A stretch of 12,570 bases of DNA from Bacteroidota bacterium (GTDB lineage: Bacteria; Bacteroidota; Bacteroidia; Chitinophagales; UBA2359): NCBI GenBank assembly GCA_020629895.1, contig JAHDCM010000046.1:1-12570 (forward strand), read 5' to 3'. Both the position numbers and the translations under genes were made by a program. Of this stretch, positions 5,341 to 12,570 are shown piece by piece (position 1 is the stretch's first letter; every line of letters begins with the position of its first letter). The notes below the pieces were generated by a model, which saw only the letters and a list, made by a program, of their open reading frames with translations, did not search any database and was not told where the DNA came from.

Positions 5341-6663
5341 CTAGTAAATCACTTTCTCAGTTGCTTTCGCCCCCACTAAAGCCCGCAAATAGCCATTCAA
5401 AAAGAGACCATTCGGATCACATTGCTGGCGAATACGTCTAAAATCTTCCCATTTCGGATAGATGTCAGCTAACTCATTAGCAGTCAGTGTGTGTAGCTTC
5501 GCCCAATGGGGTCGTCCATCATATTTGCGGAATATTTTTTCGAGTGCAGCAAAGTATTTTTGATACGGTTTTCCTTTATAGACATGGCAAGAAATATAAG
5601 CCGATTCGCGTCCATAAGCAGAACTGAGATAAATATCATCGGCTGGACTAAACCGATTTTCGAGGGGAAAGTGAACATTGAATTTCTCACGATCAATACA
5701 ATGGCGGATTTCGTCGAATACCTCTTGAAAACGATCAAGGGGTATATTGTATTCCATTTCGTTAAATTTTACCAACCGCGGCATGGTGTACACCTTATGA
5801 CTCCAATTGACTTTATCGCTGGTAGAGACTGCCCAAGCAGATATTCGCGCCAGACGACTAGAAAACTTAGGTACTACGCGTGTAGCGGCACTCATCACTC
5901 CAAATAAACCATTTTCGAGTACCATATCGGTCATAAATTCTACGCGCCCAGGATCTTTGGGAGATTCATGAGTGATGTTACTAAACTTGGTTTGTACATA
6001 ATCGGTATAAGGAAACCAGTAAAATTCAAAGTTGCGGTTATCTCGATTATAACGGTCTAAGTTAGCAAATACAGAATGGATAGGTTCTTTATCTACATGT
6101 AGCTTTAATTTATAGGCGGGATCGCATTGTAGCGTAATTTTACTAATTACTCCAAGCATCCCTAGTGATAATTGTGCTGCTTTGAATAGCTCTCTATTTT
6201 CAGTTTCTGAACATGCTACAATATCTCCAGTACCTGTAACAAGGGTCAAACCTACTACTTGAGTCGATAAACTACCTAGTTCCATGCCTGTACCATGTGT
6301 GCCTGTACTCACTGCACCAGCAATAGATTGTTCGTCAATATCGCCCATATTCTTTAACCCCAAGCCATACTCAAAAAGCAACTTTCCAAGCAAATGCAGT
6401 TTAGTACCTGCATAAACAGTGGCTTGCTTTTTCTCCATGTCGATATGCTCAATCCCTTGATATTCATCGAGTGAGACCATAATTTCATCGGTTTCACACA
6501 GCGGATTCCAAGAATGTCCTGTCCCACAAACGCGCAAACGTTGTCCTTTTTTAATACATTTTTGTACTACTTTTTGTAGTTCTTTCTCGCTTTTGGGAAA
6601 TTTAATTTTCTTGGGTTGACATTTGACAATACCCGACCAGTTTTTCCATTTGTTTGTTGCCAT
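5341..6663 (-). CDS. FAD-linked sugar-1,4-lactone oxidase (gulono-/arabinono-lactone oxidase type)
   Basis: 440 aa, the usual size for the aldonolactone oxidase branch of the vanillyl-alcohol-oxidase flavoprotein family. These enzymes oxidise L-gulono-, L-galactono- or D-arabinono-1,4-lactone with O2 or another acceptor. Seen: an N-terminal FAD-binding domain with RVCGTGHSWNPLC (44-56), where H50 lies at the position that carries covalently bound FAD in relatives; QSIAGAVSTGTHGTG (112-126), a second FAD contact; and a C-terminal lactone-oxidase domain with ENRFSPADDIYLS (335-347), HWAKLHT (386-392, the family's HWxK signature) and FRRIRQQCDPNGLFLNGYL (408-426). The exact lactone cannot be told. 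There is no signal peptide. It follows the histidine kinase by 51 bp on the same strand and may be co-transcribed; its 3' side faces the composite repeat. Confidence 0.9.
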   Translation of the reverse strand: MATNKWKNWSGIVKCQPKKIKFPKSEKELQKVVQKCIKKGQRLRVCGTGHSWNPLCETDEIMVSLDEYQGIEHIDMEKKQATVYAGTKLHLLGKLLFEYGLGLKNMGDIDEQSIAGAVSTGTHGTGMELGSLSTQVVGLTLVTGTGDIVACSETENRELFKAAQLSLGMLGVISKITLQCDPAYKLKLHVDKEPIHSVFANLDRYNRDNRNFEFYWFPYTDYVQTKFSNITHESPKDPGRVEFMTDMVLENGLFGVMSAATRVVPKFSSRLARISAWAVSTSDKVNWSHKVYTMPRLVKFNEMEYNIPLDRFQEVFDEIRHCIDREKFNVHFPLENRFSPADDIYLSSAYGRESAYISCHVYKGKPYQKYFAALEKIFRKYDGRPHWAKLHTLTANELADIYPKWEDFRRIRQQCDPNGLFLNGYLRALVGAKATEKVIY

Positions 6664-6714
6664 AATTTAGAACCTTACTTGTTCGCTTTTCTGGATGATT
6701 AATACGTAAAACCA

Positions 6715-7806
6715 CTAAGCCAACTCATCACTAAACTCCCCTTCATAGGCAGGAACAAACTTTATTCCTGGCATCTCTACAATAAACGTGCTTCCCTGTG
6801 GGTGATTATCTTCTACTTTGATACTTCCTTTGTGCATTTCTACCAACTTCTTTACAATAAACAAGCCTAAACCCGACCCTTTAGTACTTCGAGTTTCTTC
6901 GGCTCCCACTCGATAGAAACGTTTAAAAATTTCGTCTTTGTGTTCATCAGGTATTCCAACTCCATTATCTGAAATTTCCAAACGAATTTTATTTTTCTTA
7001 CTCTCCAATAATCGAAGCTGAATTTGACTTCCTTTATCAGAATATTTATGTGCATTATCTAACAAATTGCTAACAATCGAAATTAAGGCAGAAGAATCAC
7101 CTTGCACTAATAAATCTTCTTCTACATTACTGCTTACTAATCTCGACCCATCAATACGTGCTTTGAATCGACGTACCACTTCATTGGTCAGCATACTCAA
7201 ATCTGTTTCCTCAATCACATAAGTCATACTATTATTATCCAACTTAGCGGCTGTCAATATTTTATGTACCAAGCCATCTAAGCGTCGAGCCGAGGTCATG
7301 GCATTCCCGACCATCTTCGTTTCCATCTGCCGTTCTAAGTCATAATTTTGAATATTCGACAAGGAAGACATAATACTTCCAATGGGCGTTTTCATTTCAT
7401 GACTAATGGTTTGCAAAAAGTTTTGCTGTTGTACATTCAATAAGTGTTGTTGTCTTACACTACGATATAAAAAGAAACAACCTCCTCCCAATAATAATAA
7501 GAAAACACCTCCTAAACCTGCCAAGAAGGCACTACCTTCCCGGTGTTCATCCATAATCATCTGATAACCTCTTGTTGTTAGCAGGTATGCTTCCACTTCC
7601 TCAGCAGAAGGATATTTTTTTTCACCACTTTCCGTAATCTCTGTTAATTGTTCTTTTAAATGTTCACGATATTTATCTACACTAATGCTTTTTTTGTTTT
7701 CTAATACTGCATAATTAGAATAAAGCAATATTGCACACGCGACAAACACAATAGAACTCAATATAAAGAAAACGACAATAGGTCTTAAAATGCCTGTATT
7801 TTTCAT
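6715..7806 (-). CDS. Two-TM sensor histidine kinase (orphan here)
   Basis: 363 aa membrane sensor kinase. Seen: TM1 about 10-30; a roughly 60-residue periplasmic part (31-92) with charged helices and no recognised sensor domain; TM2 about 93-113; a short linker without a clear HAMP; HisKA box FLQTISHEMKTPIGSI (130-145) with phosphoacceptor H136; then the HATPase_c domain with N box NLLDNAHKYS (247-256), G1 box DNGVGIP (280-286), F box FKRFYR (294-299) and G2 box GSGLGL (310-315). All catalytic residues are present. No response regulator lies in the window, although two-component genes are often paired, so the partner is unknown. A tail of about 15 acidic residues follows the kinase domain. 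The lactone oxidase gene is 51 bp downstream. Confidence 0.94.
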   Translation of the reverse strand: MKNTGILRPIVVFFILSSIVFVACAILLYSNYAVLENKKSISVDKYREHLKEQLTEITESGEKKYPSAEEVEAYLLTTRGYQMIMDEHREGSAFLAGLGGVFLLLLGGGCFFLYRSVRQQHLLNVQQQNFLQTISHEMKTPIGSIMSSLSNIQNYDLERQMETKMVGNAMTSARRLDGLVHKILTAAKLDNNSMTYVIEETDLSMLTNEVVRRFKARIDGSRLVSSNVEEDLLVQGDSSALISIVSNLLDNAHKYSDKGSQIQLRLLESKKNKIRLEISDNGVGIPDEHKDEIFKRFYRVGAEETRSTKGSGLGLFIVKKLVEMHKGSIKVEDNHPQGSTFIVEMPGIKFVPAYEGEFSDELA

Positions 7807-8045
7807 AGTCTAAATGGTAAATGGAGCTAAAGGTTGTCTCTATCTAAGCGTTCTAAGTCTTAGAGAAACTAAAACAAATACATACAAAACAACCTCTTAA
7901 CAAATATGCTATGGCATTGCTGAAAACTTCTACCTATTTTCGGGAATATAGATTGGGGAATATTGGTTTACTAAGTTACTAAAAAAACAAGGGAATGCCA
8001 TAAAAACGTAAAAAAATGACAAACCAAGCCTATTTCCTAGTGGCA
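7807..8045. promoter_or_regulatory. Upstream region of the kinase gene and 3' end of hemL
   Basis: 239 bp between two minus-strand genes. A near-palindrome TCTAAGtCTTAGA (7852-7864), with a further TCTAAG at 7843-7848, lies 46 bp upstream of the kinase start and could be a regulator site. A 9-bp inverted repeat TATGGCATT (7910-7918) / AATGCCATA (7994-8002) encloses 75 bp downstream of hemL. No exact TAnnTTTG box was found for the kinase. Nothing else is supported. Confidence 0.3.
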
Positions 8046-9347
8046 CTACCCAAATACTAAGTCCAAAGACGTACAAAAAGCGTTGATTGCTTGTGTAATA
8101 GACGCCTCATCATGTGCGGCAGAAACAAAACAAACTTCATATCCTGAAGGTCCTACGTATATTCCTCTAGCAAGTAAATGTTGATGCAAAGATTTGAAGT
8201 AACTCATCTTCTCCCCATCAATTGCATCGGCACTACGTACTGCTGTATCTTTGGTAAAAGCAATCCAAAAAATGGAAGCAATAGAAAATAACTGTACTGG
8301 ATAACCCTTTTCTTCACAAAAAGCATTGATCGTCCCTACAATTTTTTGTGTTTTAGCTTCCAATTGCTCGTAAAAACCGTCTTGTAAACACATTTCTAAC
8401 TGTGCCAATCCTGCTGCCATAGCCACTGGGTTGGCCGACAAGGTTCCTGCCTGATATACAGGGCCATCTGGTGCAATATGCCCCATAATTTCTGCACTCG
8501 CCCCATAAGCTCCTACGGGCATTCCTCCTCCTATAATTTTCCCATAAGTAATAATATCTGGTTCAATATCATAGTATGCTGCAGCCCCTTCGAAACCTAC
8601 TCGAAAACCTGAAATCACCTCATCAAAAATCAATAAGCTCCCCTGTTGATAACACTTCAACCGCAAACATTCTAAAAAACTCCTTTCTTGTAACATTAAG
8701 CCATTATTAGCAGGAATAGGCTCTACAATAATCGCCGCAATATCATCTTTATAGGTTTCAAATGCCTGACTTAGAGCCTTGCGATCGTTTAAAGGCAATA
8801 CAATCGTTTCTTGTGCAAAACTCGCTGGTACCCCCGCCGAAGAAGAGACACCAAAGGTAGCTAATCCTGATCCTGCTTTTACCAACAAATGATCTACATG
8901 CCCATGATAACAACCTTCAAATTTTATCACCTTGTTACGTCCTGTTGCACCTCGTGCTAATCGCACAGCTGACATAACGGCCTCTGTACCCGAATTGACA
9001 AAACGCAATTTCTCAATATAACGATTATGGTCTAAAATCAATTTAGCAAGTGCATTTCCATAACGAGTTGGCGCACCAAAAGAAGTCCCCTTGTCCAACG
9101 CTTCTTGAATCTGTTGCTTCACATCGGGATGATTATGTCCCAAAATTAAAGGCCCCCAAGAACAACAAAAATCAATAAACTCATTCCCATCTGCATCCCA
9201 AATTCGACATCCCTCTCCGCGTTCTATAAACAAGGGCTTTCCATGCACCGAGCGAAAAGCACGTACTGGCGAGTTAACACCACCTGGAAAATAGTTTAGA
9301 GCTTCCTCATATAATTCCAGCGACTTCTTAGTGTCCATATTATTCAT
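8046..9347 (-). CDS. hemL: Glutamate-1-semialdehyde 2,1-aminomutase
   Basis: 433 aa, normal for HemL. This cytoplasmic PLP enzyme turns glutamate-1-semialdehyde into 5-aminolevulinate, the last step of the C5 route that starts tetrapyrrole (heme) synthesis. Seen: FPGGVNSPVRAF (20-31) and GHNHP (70-74), both typical of HemL; VNSGTEAVMSAVRLAR (117-132), the phosphate-binding region; CYHGHVD (146-152); FDEVISGFR (241-249) with D242 contacting the PLP ring; TYGKIIGGGMPVGAYG (267-282) with K270 as Schiff-base lysine; and AGTLSANPVAM (300-310). Complete, with no missing residues. The first ATG (9345-9347) is used here; a second ATG at codon 4 is equally plausible. Its product supplies heme that the upstream diheme cytochrome would need, but nothing links their regulation. 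Confidence 0.97.
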   Translation of the reverse strand: MNNMDTKKSLELYEEALNYFPGGVNSPVRAFRSVHGKPLFIERGEGCRIWDADGNEFIDFCCSWGPLILGHNHPDVKQQIQEALDKGTSFGAPTRYGNALAKLILDHNRYIEKLRFVNSGTEAVMSAVRLARGATGRNKVIKFEGCYHGHVDHLLVKAGSGLATFGVSSSAGVPASFAQETIVLPLNDRKALSQAFETYKDDIAAIIVEPIPANNGLMLQERSFLECLRLKCYQQGSLLIFDEVISGFRVGFEGAAAYYDIEPDIITYGKIIGGGMPVGAYGASAEIMGHIAPDGPVYQAGTLSANPVAMAAGLAQLEMCLQDGFYEQLEAKTQKIVGTINAFCEEKGYPVQLFSIASIFWIAFTKDTAVRSADAIDGEKMSYFKSLHQHLLARGIYVGPSGYEVCFVSAAHDEASITQAINAFCTSLDLVFG

Positions 9348-9397
9348 TTATTTTTTTAGTTAAAACAAGTTTTTAGAGCTAGCAATGTAAACACCTG

Positions 9398-9405
9398 CAA
9401 ATTTA
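9398..9405 (-). promoter_or_regulatory. Possible -7 box (TAAATTTG) of hemL
   Basis: Minus-strand TAAATTTG matches the Bacteroidota -7 consensus TAnnTTTG and lies about 50 bp before the hemL ATG. A TTTG at 9435-9432 could be the -33 element, but the 26-nt spacing is longer than the usual 19-21, so the call rests on the -7 box only. Confidence 0.4.
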
Positions 9406-9507
9406 CCTTTCTTATCTACTTAAAGAAAAAACAAATCCCTATATTTATGGGATGTTACCAAAAATATTTCACAACTCAAATTATCCATCTTTCTTTAAAA
9501 CCGTACT

Positions 9508-11559
9508 ATGAAACAATTTATACTCTTTTTTATAGTTTTGATGACCTGCCTATCTTTTGATAGCCAAGCCCAACTAGCCAAAAAATTTGTTGTTTACGAA
9601 CATTTCACCAATGCTTCTTGCCCACCTTGTGCAGCTCGTAATCCAACCTTCATTCGCAACTTTAAAGACAACGCTTCTCATGTCTTGCACATCGGGTACC
9701 ATACCGCATTCCCAGGGTTTGACCCCATGTACACACTCAATCCAACACCAGTGGATACGCGCCAAGAGTATTACAATATAAATGGAGTTCCTTTTTTTAT
9801 TGCTAATGCTCGTGAAAGTAGCGAAGAAGCAGTAGCTAGTGAAGTAAATAGAGCCAAAGCAGAAGGAAGCCCCATCCAACTAACTGTATCAAATGATATT
9901 ATTAATGGGAAAGGGAATATCAAGGTAATCGTTAATCCTGTTACCGAAGTATCAGAAGGAGATTGGAAATTACGAGTTGCAATCATTGAACGATCAGTCG
10001 AATATGACTCTGCTCCTGGTAGTAATGGAGAAAAAGAATTTCCCAACGTATTTAGAGAAATGGTGCCTGGTACTGATGGACAAGAAATCACCTTCGATAC
10101 CAACCTCGAATCTCAAGAATTTACCTTTGAGTATGATATTAATTCCGACTGGGATCATCGTAATATTTACGCCATCGCCTTTGTGCAAAACGATGTTGAC
10201 AAAGAAATCCTAAATGGAGGCTCTAGCCTCGAATTGAAAGCCAATATCGAAGCTAGTGGCAACAAAGAGGTTTTTCGTGCAACAGAAGGCGAAGTAGTGA
10301 GCCTACAAGCAGACCTCCAAACACTTTTCAAATCAGAAACAAGCCTGATTATCGAAATGGAAGATAATGCTCCCCAAGATTGGACTTCAAATCTTACTAT
10401 TGCAGGTGAAGAAGTAGATGGAGTTGTTTATACCGCTCCTTTCGATCCGAACTCTATTAATAATATTGGGATTAATGTAGTGCCAGGTCCAACCAAATCA
10501 TTTGCTCAATATACCATTAAGGTAAGAGGACGTACCTCCCCTAGAGACTCTGGTCTTAGCCTCAACTTTTTTATCAACAGTGGAGTCGAAACACTTGTAC
10601 TTTTCAATGATGACGCCTACAAAGAATTTTATGCTGATCCATTACTAGATATTTCTTTAGTAGATGGCTTAGGTATGATACCAAGAAATGCCTTCAAAAA
10701 GGCAGTAGCTGAAAAACAAATTGAAGAGGTAAAATACATCTATTACAATACAGGAAATATTTTCCCCGCCATAGATGATGAAACAACAGAACTACTCACC
10801 AACTTCCTAGTAAATGGAGGGAACTTGCTTCTAGCTGGTCAAGATATTGCGTGGGATGCTCTTAGTGATGAAGAATTCTCACACCGTAGTCCAGCAACTA
10901 CCGCCTTCTTCAACGATTTCCTTCATACAGACTTTTCCAATAATGGTATCGGACGCTCCAACCTTAAAGTACGTCCAATGAATGAGGATGAAATTTATGG
11001 ACAAATGGAAGAAGAGTTTGATTATAGCCGCGTTGTATTTCGTGGCGGCGAACTTTCTCCCGACGAAATCATGCCACTTGATGAAAATGCAATTCCTATC
11101 CTTCGGTATGCAGGTGCAGGTTCTATAGAATATGACGGACGCTACGCAGGGGTAAGAATTGACAATGGGCTTTACAAAATCGTATATTTAGGACTGAACC
11201 TCGAAATGATGGGTACCGAAGACTTCCGCAACGAATTTATGCGTCTTACCCAACAATATTTTAGCGGATTCATCACCAGTAATGAATACGATAATGCCAT
11301 CAAAAATCTGCAAGTTCACCAAAATTATCCAAACCCAGCAGGTACATTCACTACTATCGAACTAGAAAATGTACCCGAAGCCATGAATTTGCGTCTTATT
11401 GATATTAGTGGAAAAGAAATTGCCAATTATACAGTCAACAAAGGTAGTCAACAACTGACCATCCCTACTAACAATATAAATCAAGGCACTTATATTTATC
11501 AACTCACCAACCAAAAAGGAGAGGTCATTTCTGCAAAGAAAATGACAATCGTCCACTAA
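9508..11559 (+). CDS. T9SS-exported protein with Omp28/thioredoxin-like N-terminal domain
   Basis: 683 aa. A signal peptide (1-21, cleaved after SQA) is followed by a thioredoxin-like domain starting KFVVYEHFTNASCPPCAARN: the CPPC motif is at 38-41 and a cis-Pro-type GVP at 93-95. This arrangement, with the following beta-rich part to about 235, resembles Omp28-related outer-membrane proteins. Residues about 245-355 look like an immunoglobulin-type beta domain. Residues about 360-590 (LVLFNDDAYKEF, EVKYIYYNTGN, LTNFLVNGGNLLLAGQDIAWD, YKIVYLGLNLEMM) look like a class I glutamine-amidotransferase/DUF4350-like fold, without a visible catalytic Cys. The C-terminus, from NYPNPAGTFTTIEL (606-619) to KKMTIVH, is a type A T9SS sorting domain. 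The protein is therefore probably secreted or attached to the cell surface. Function is unknown; redox or disulfide activity is suggested by CPPC only. Confidence 0.88.
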   Translation: MKQFILFFIVLMTCLSFDSQAQLAKKFVVYEHFTNASCPPCAARNPTFIRNFKDNASHVLHIGYHTAFPGFDPMYTLNPTPVDTRQEYYNINGVPFFIANARESSEEAVASEVNRAKAEGSPIQLTVSNDIINGKGNIKVIVNPVTEVSEGDWKLRVAIIERSVEYDSAPGSNGEKEFPNVFREMVPGTDGQEITFDTNLESQEFTFEYDINSDWDHRNIYAIAFVQNDVDKEILNGGSSLELKANIEASGNKEVFRATEGEVVSLQADLQTLFKSETSLIIEMEDNAPQDWTSNLTIAGEEVDGVVYTAPFDPNSINNIGINVVPGPTKSFAQYTIKVRGRTSPRDSGLSLNFFINSGVETLVLFNDDAYKEFYADPLLDISLVDGLGMIPRNAFKKAVAEKQIEEVKYIYYNTGNIFPAIDDETTELLTNFLVNGGNLLLAGQDIAWDALSDEEFSHRSPATTAFFNDFLHTDFSNNGIGRSNLKVRPMNEDEIYGQMEEEFDYSRVVFRGGELSPDEIMPLDENAIPILRYAGAGSIEYDGRYAGVRIDNGLYKIVYLGLNLEMMGTEDFRNEFMRLTQQYFSGFITSNEYDNAIKNLQVHQNYPNPAGTFTTIELENVPEAMNLRLIDISGKEIANYTVNKGSQQLTIPTNNINQGTYIYQLTNQKGEVISAKKMTIVH

Positions 11560-11569
11560 TTAGTTATAC

Positions 11570-11601
11570 GTGCATCTGATTTTTTTACAAATCAGATGCA
11601 C
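11570..11601 (+). terminator. Hairpin after the Omp28-like gene, probable terminator
   Basis: Perfect 13-bp stem GTGCATCTGATTT (11570-11582) and AAATCAGATGCAC (11589-11601) with a 6-nt loop, ten bases after the stop. The trailing bases ATTAAACAT are AT-rich but not a T-run, so it may instead stabilise the 3' end. Confidence 0.65.
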
Positions 11602-11643
11602 ATTAAACATACCGACACCTACCAAGTCAAAACTACCAAACAA

Positions 11644-11651
11644 TATTTTTG
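11644..11651 (+). promoter_or_regulatory. Possible -7 box (TATTTTTG) of the small T9SS gene
   Basis: TATTTTTG fits TAnnTTTG and lies about 100 bp before the ATG at 11753, just after the terminator-like hairpin. No -33 TTG at the right distance is seen, and the match is T-rich, so it may be chance. Confidence 0.3.
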
Positions 11652-11752
11652 ACGGCTCGACGTTCAAAACAACTTCTTGAAAGGAACATTGAGACTGATT
11701 TCGTTGTTAAAAAAATACACCTTATTGAAACAATCGCTACAACTTTACAAGT

Positions 11753-12508
11753 ATGAAAAAAATAGGTACACTTTTAATCACATTACTACTTTTTAGCTTC
11801 CACATACAAGCACAATCGCTTGTTATTTATGACAGTGAACTAAGTGAAGAATACCCCACTACCGATCCAATCTCTGTAAGTGGCAGTGTTGACAGTTACG
11901 AACTCGTCGCACATGCTACCCTAAAAAATAATACTGATCAAGACCTTACCCTAAAATGGGAACGCACAGTCGTTGATCTAAATGGTAGTGATAGTGAAGG
12001 AAACCCCTGGCAATCACTTATCTGTGATCCTGTTCAATGTTGGGATCCTCCTGTAAGTACCAATACTTATGCCTTACCTTCAGGCTCCATTGCACGTATG
12101 GACGCACACTTTCAATCCAGCCCACTCACCCCCGACCTAGGTTCAGGATTCGGTTTAGTAGAAATACATGTCTGGGCAGTAGAAGATAGTGCTAATATCA
12201 ATACCACCATCATCTACGAAGCACAAACTTGGACGGTTGGTATCGAAAAAAATCCCGAACAAGAATTACGCGTTTATCCCAATCCATTCGTCAACGAATT
12301 AAATATCGACCTTAATCCAGCCGACGAAATTACATCTGTCGAAGTATATAACCTTATCGGAAAACAAATGAGCAACTGTTACATGGCCGAATCCGAAAAT
12401 GGCTTTATCATCGACACTACCGATTACGAAGAAGGCCTTTATTTTGTATGTTTTTACAATGAACAACAAGAAATGGTCACTAGCAAAATCGTCTCTAAAA
12501 TGTACTAA
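11753..12508 (+). CDS. Small T9SS-exported protein with CDPxxC beta domain
   Basis: 251 aa. The signal peptide MKKIGTLLITLLLFSFHIQA is cleaved after A20. The mature protein has one beta-rich domain (about 22-163): ELVAHATLKNNTDQDLTLKW (50-69), which reads like an Ig-type strand pattern; WERTVVDLNG; LICDPVQCWDPPV (89-101), with C91 and C96 likely forming a disulfide or a metal site; LPSGSIARMDAHF (108-120); and GFGLVEIHVWAVED (132-145). The C-terminus, LRVYPNPFVNELNIDL (172-187) to SKIVSKMY, is a type A T9SS sorting domain of normal length (about 80 aa), so the protein is likely exported to the surface. I recall similar WER...CDxxxC modules in other Bacteroidota T9SS proteins but cannot name a function. 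It lies 193 bp after the Omp28-like gene, separated by a terminator-like hairpin, so it probably has its own promoter. The remaining 62 bases of the window show nothing. Confidence 0.85.
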   Translation: MKKIGTLLITLLLFSFHIQAQSLVIYDSELSEEYPTTDPISVSGSVDSYELVAHATLKNNTDQDLTLKWERTVVDLNGSDSEGNPWQSLICDPVQCWDPPVSTNTYALPSGSIARMDAHFQSSPLTPDLGSGFGLVEIHVWAVEDSANINTTIIYEAQTWTVGIEKNPEQELRVYPNPFVNELNIDLNPADEITSVEVYNLIGKQMSNCYMAESENGFIIDTTDYEEGLYFVCFYNEQQEMVTSKIVSKMY

Positions 12509-12570
12509 TTTGTACTAATTCTTCAAGGCATAAGTAATTGCTAGTTAAGTCGCCTGTATTTTGTGATTAG

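Overview
The window looks like a chromosomal segment of a member of the Bacteroidota, perhaps of the Saprospiria (an inference from general impression; no marker here fixes the family). Reasons: two secreted proteins end in type IX secretion (T9SS) C-terminal sorting domains (NYPNP / VYPNPF motifs), start codons lack Shine-Dalgarno sequences, two Bacteroidota-type -7 boxes (TAnnTTTG) lie upstream of genes, and the base composition is moderately AT-rich. No phage, plasmid, insertion-sequence transposase, CRISPR, tRNA or rRNA gene was seen.

Layout. (1) 12-2021 (-): SSS-family sodium:solute symporter with an extra charged soluble insert. (2) 2154-4696 (+): a tight three-gene run of 6-phosphofructokinase (pfkA), a diheme c-type cytochrome 13 bp later, and an exported NTF2-like/lumazine-binding-2 protein 31 bp after that. 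(3) 4697-5340: a 644-bp stretch without a gene, between convergent genes, almost filled by a composite inverted repeat. (4) 5341-6663 (-): FAD-linked sugar-1,4-lactone oxidase; 6715-7806 (-): two-TM sensor histidine kinase without a partner regulator in view; 8046-9347 (-): hemL. (5) 9508-11559 (+): T9SS-exported protein with an N-terminal Omp28/thioredoxin-like CxxC domain; 11753-12508 (+): small T9SS-exported protein with a CDPxxC motif.

The most noteworthy object is the composite repeat. It holds two diverged copies of one modular element facing each other (4725-4972 on +, 5088-5292 on -). Each copy consists of a 5' box TTGGGCGTGY, a hairpin whose sequence and length differ completely between the copies (99 nt vs 57 nt), a box starting TCGGGCTATYCGCTTGTAG, a 50-nt hairpin with an identical 18-nt loop and four compensatory base-pair changes, and a 15-nt tail CTATCCCTCACGCGG. 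Outside the variable hairpin the two copies are almost the same length (139 and 138 nt) and about 78% identical by hand alignment. Constant boxes, a freely changing stem and covarying base pairs point to selection on folded RNA or single-stranded DNA. I have an impression that similar GGGCGTG / TCGGGCTATCCGC boxes occur between genes in other Bacteroidota, but this could not be searched here.

The genes are mostly ordinary metabolism: glycolysis (pfkA), tetrapyrrole synthesis (hemL), electron transfer (cytochrome c, lactone oxidase), solute uptake, sensing and surface secretion. Apart from the pfkA run, and perhaps the kinase/oxidase pair, they do not form an obvious single pathway.
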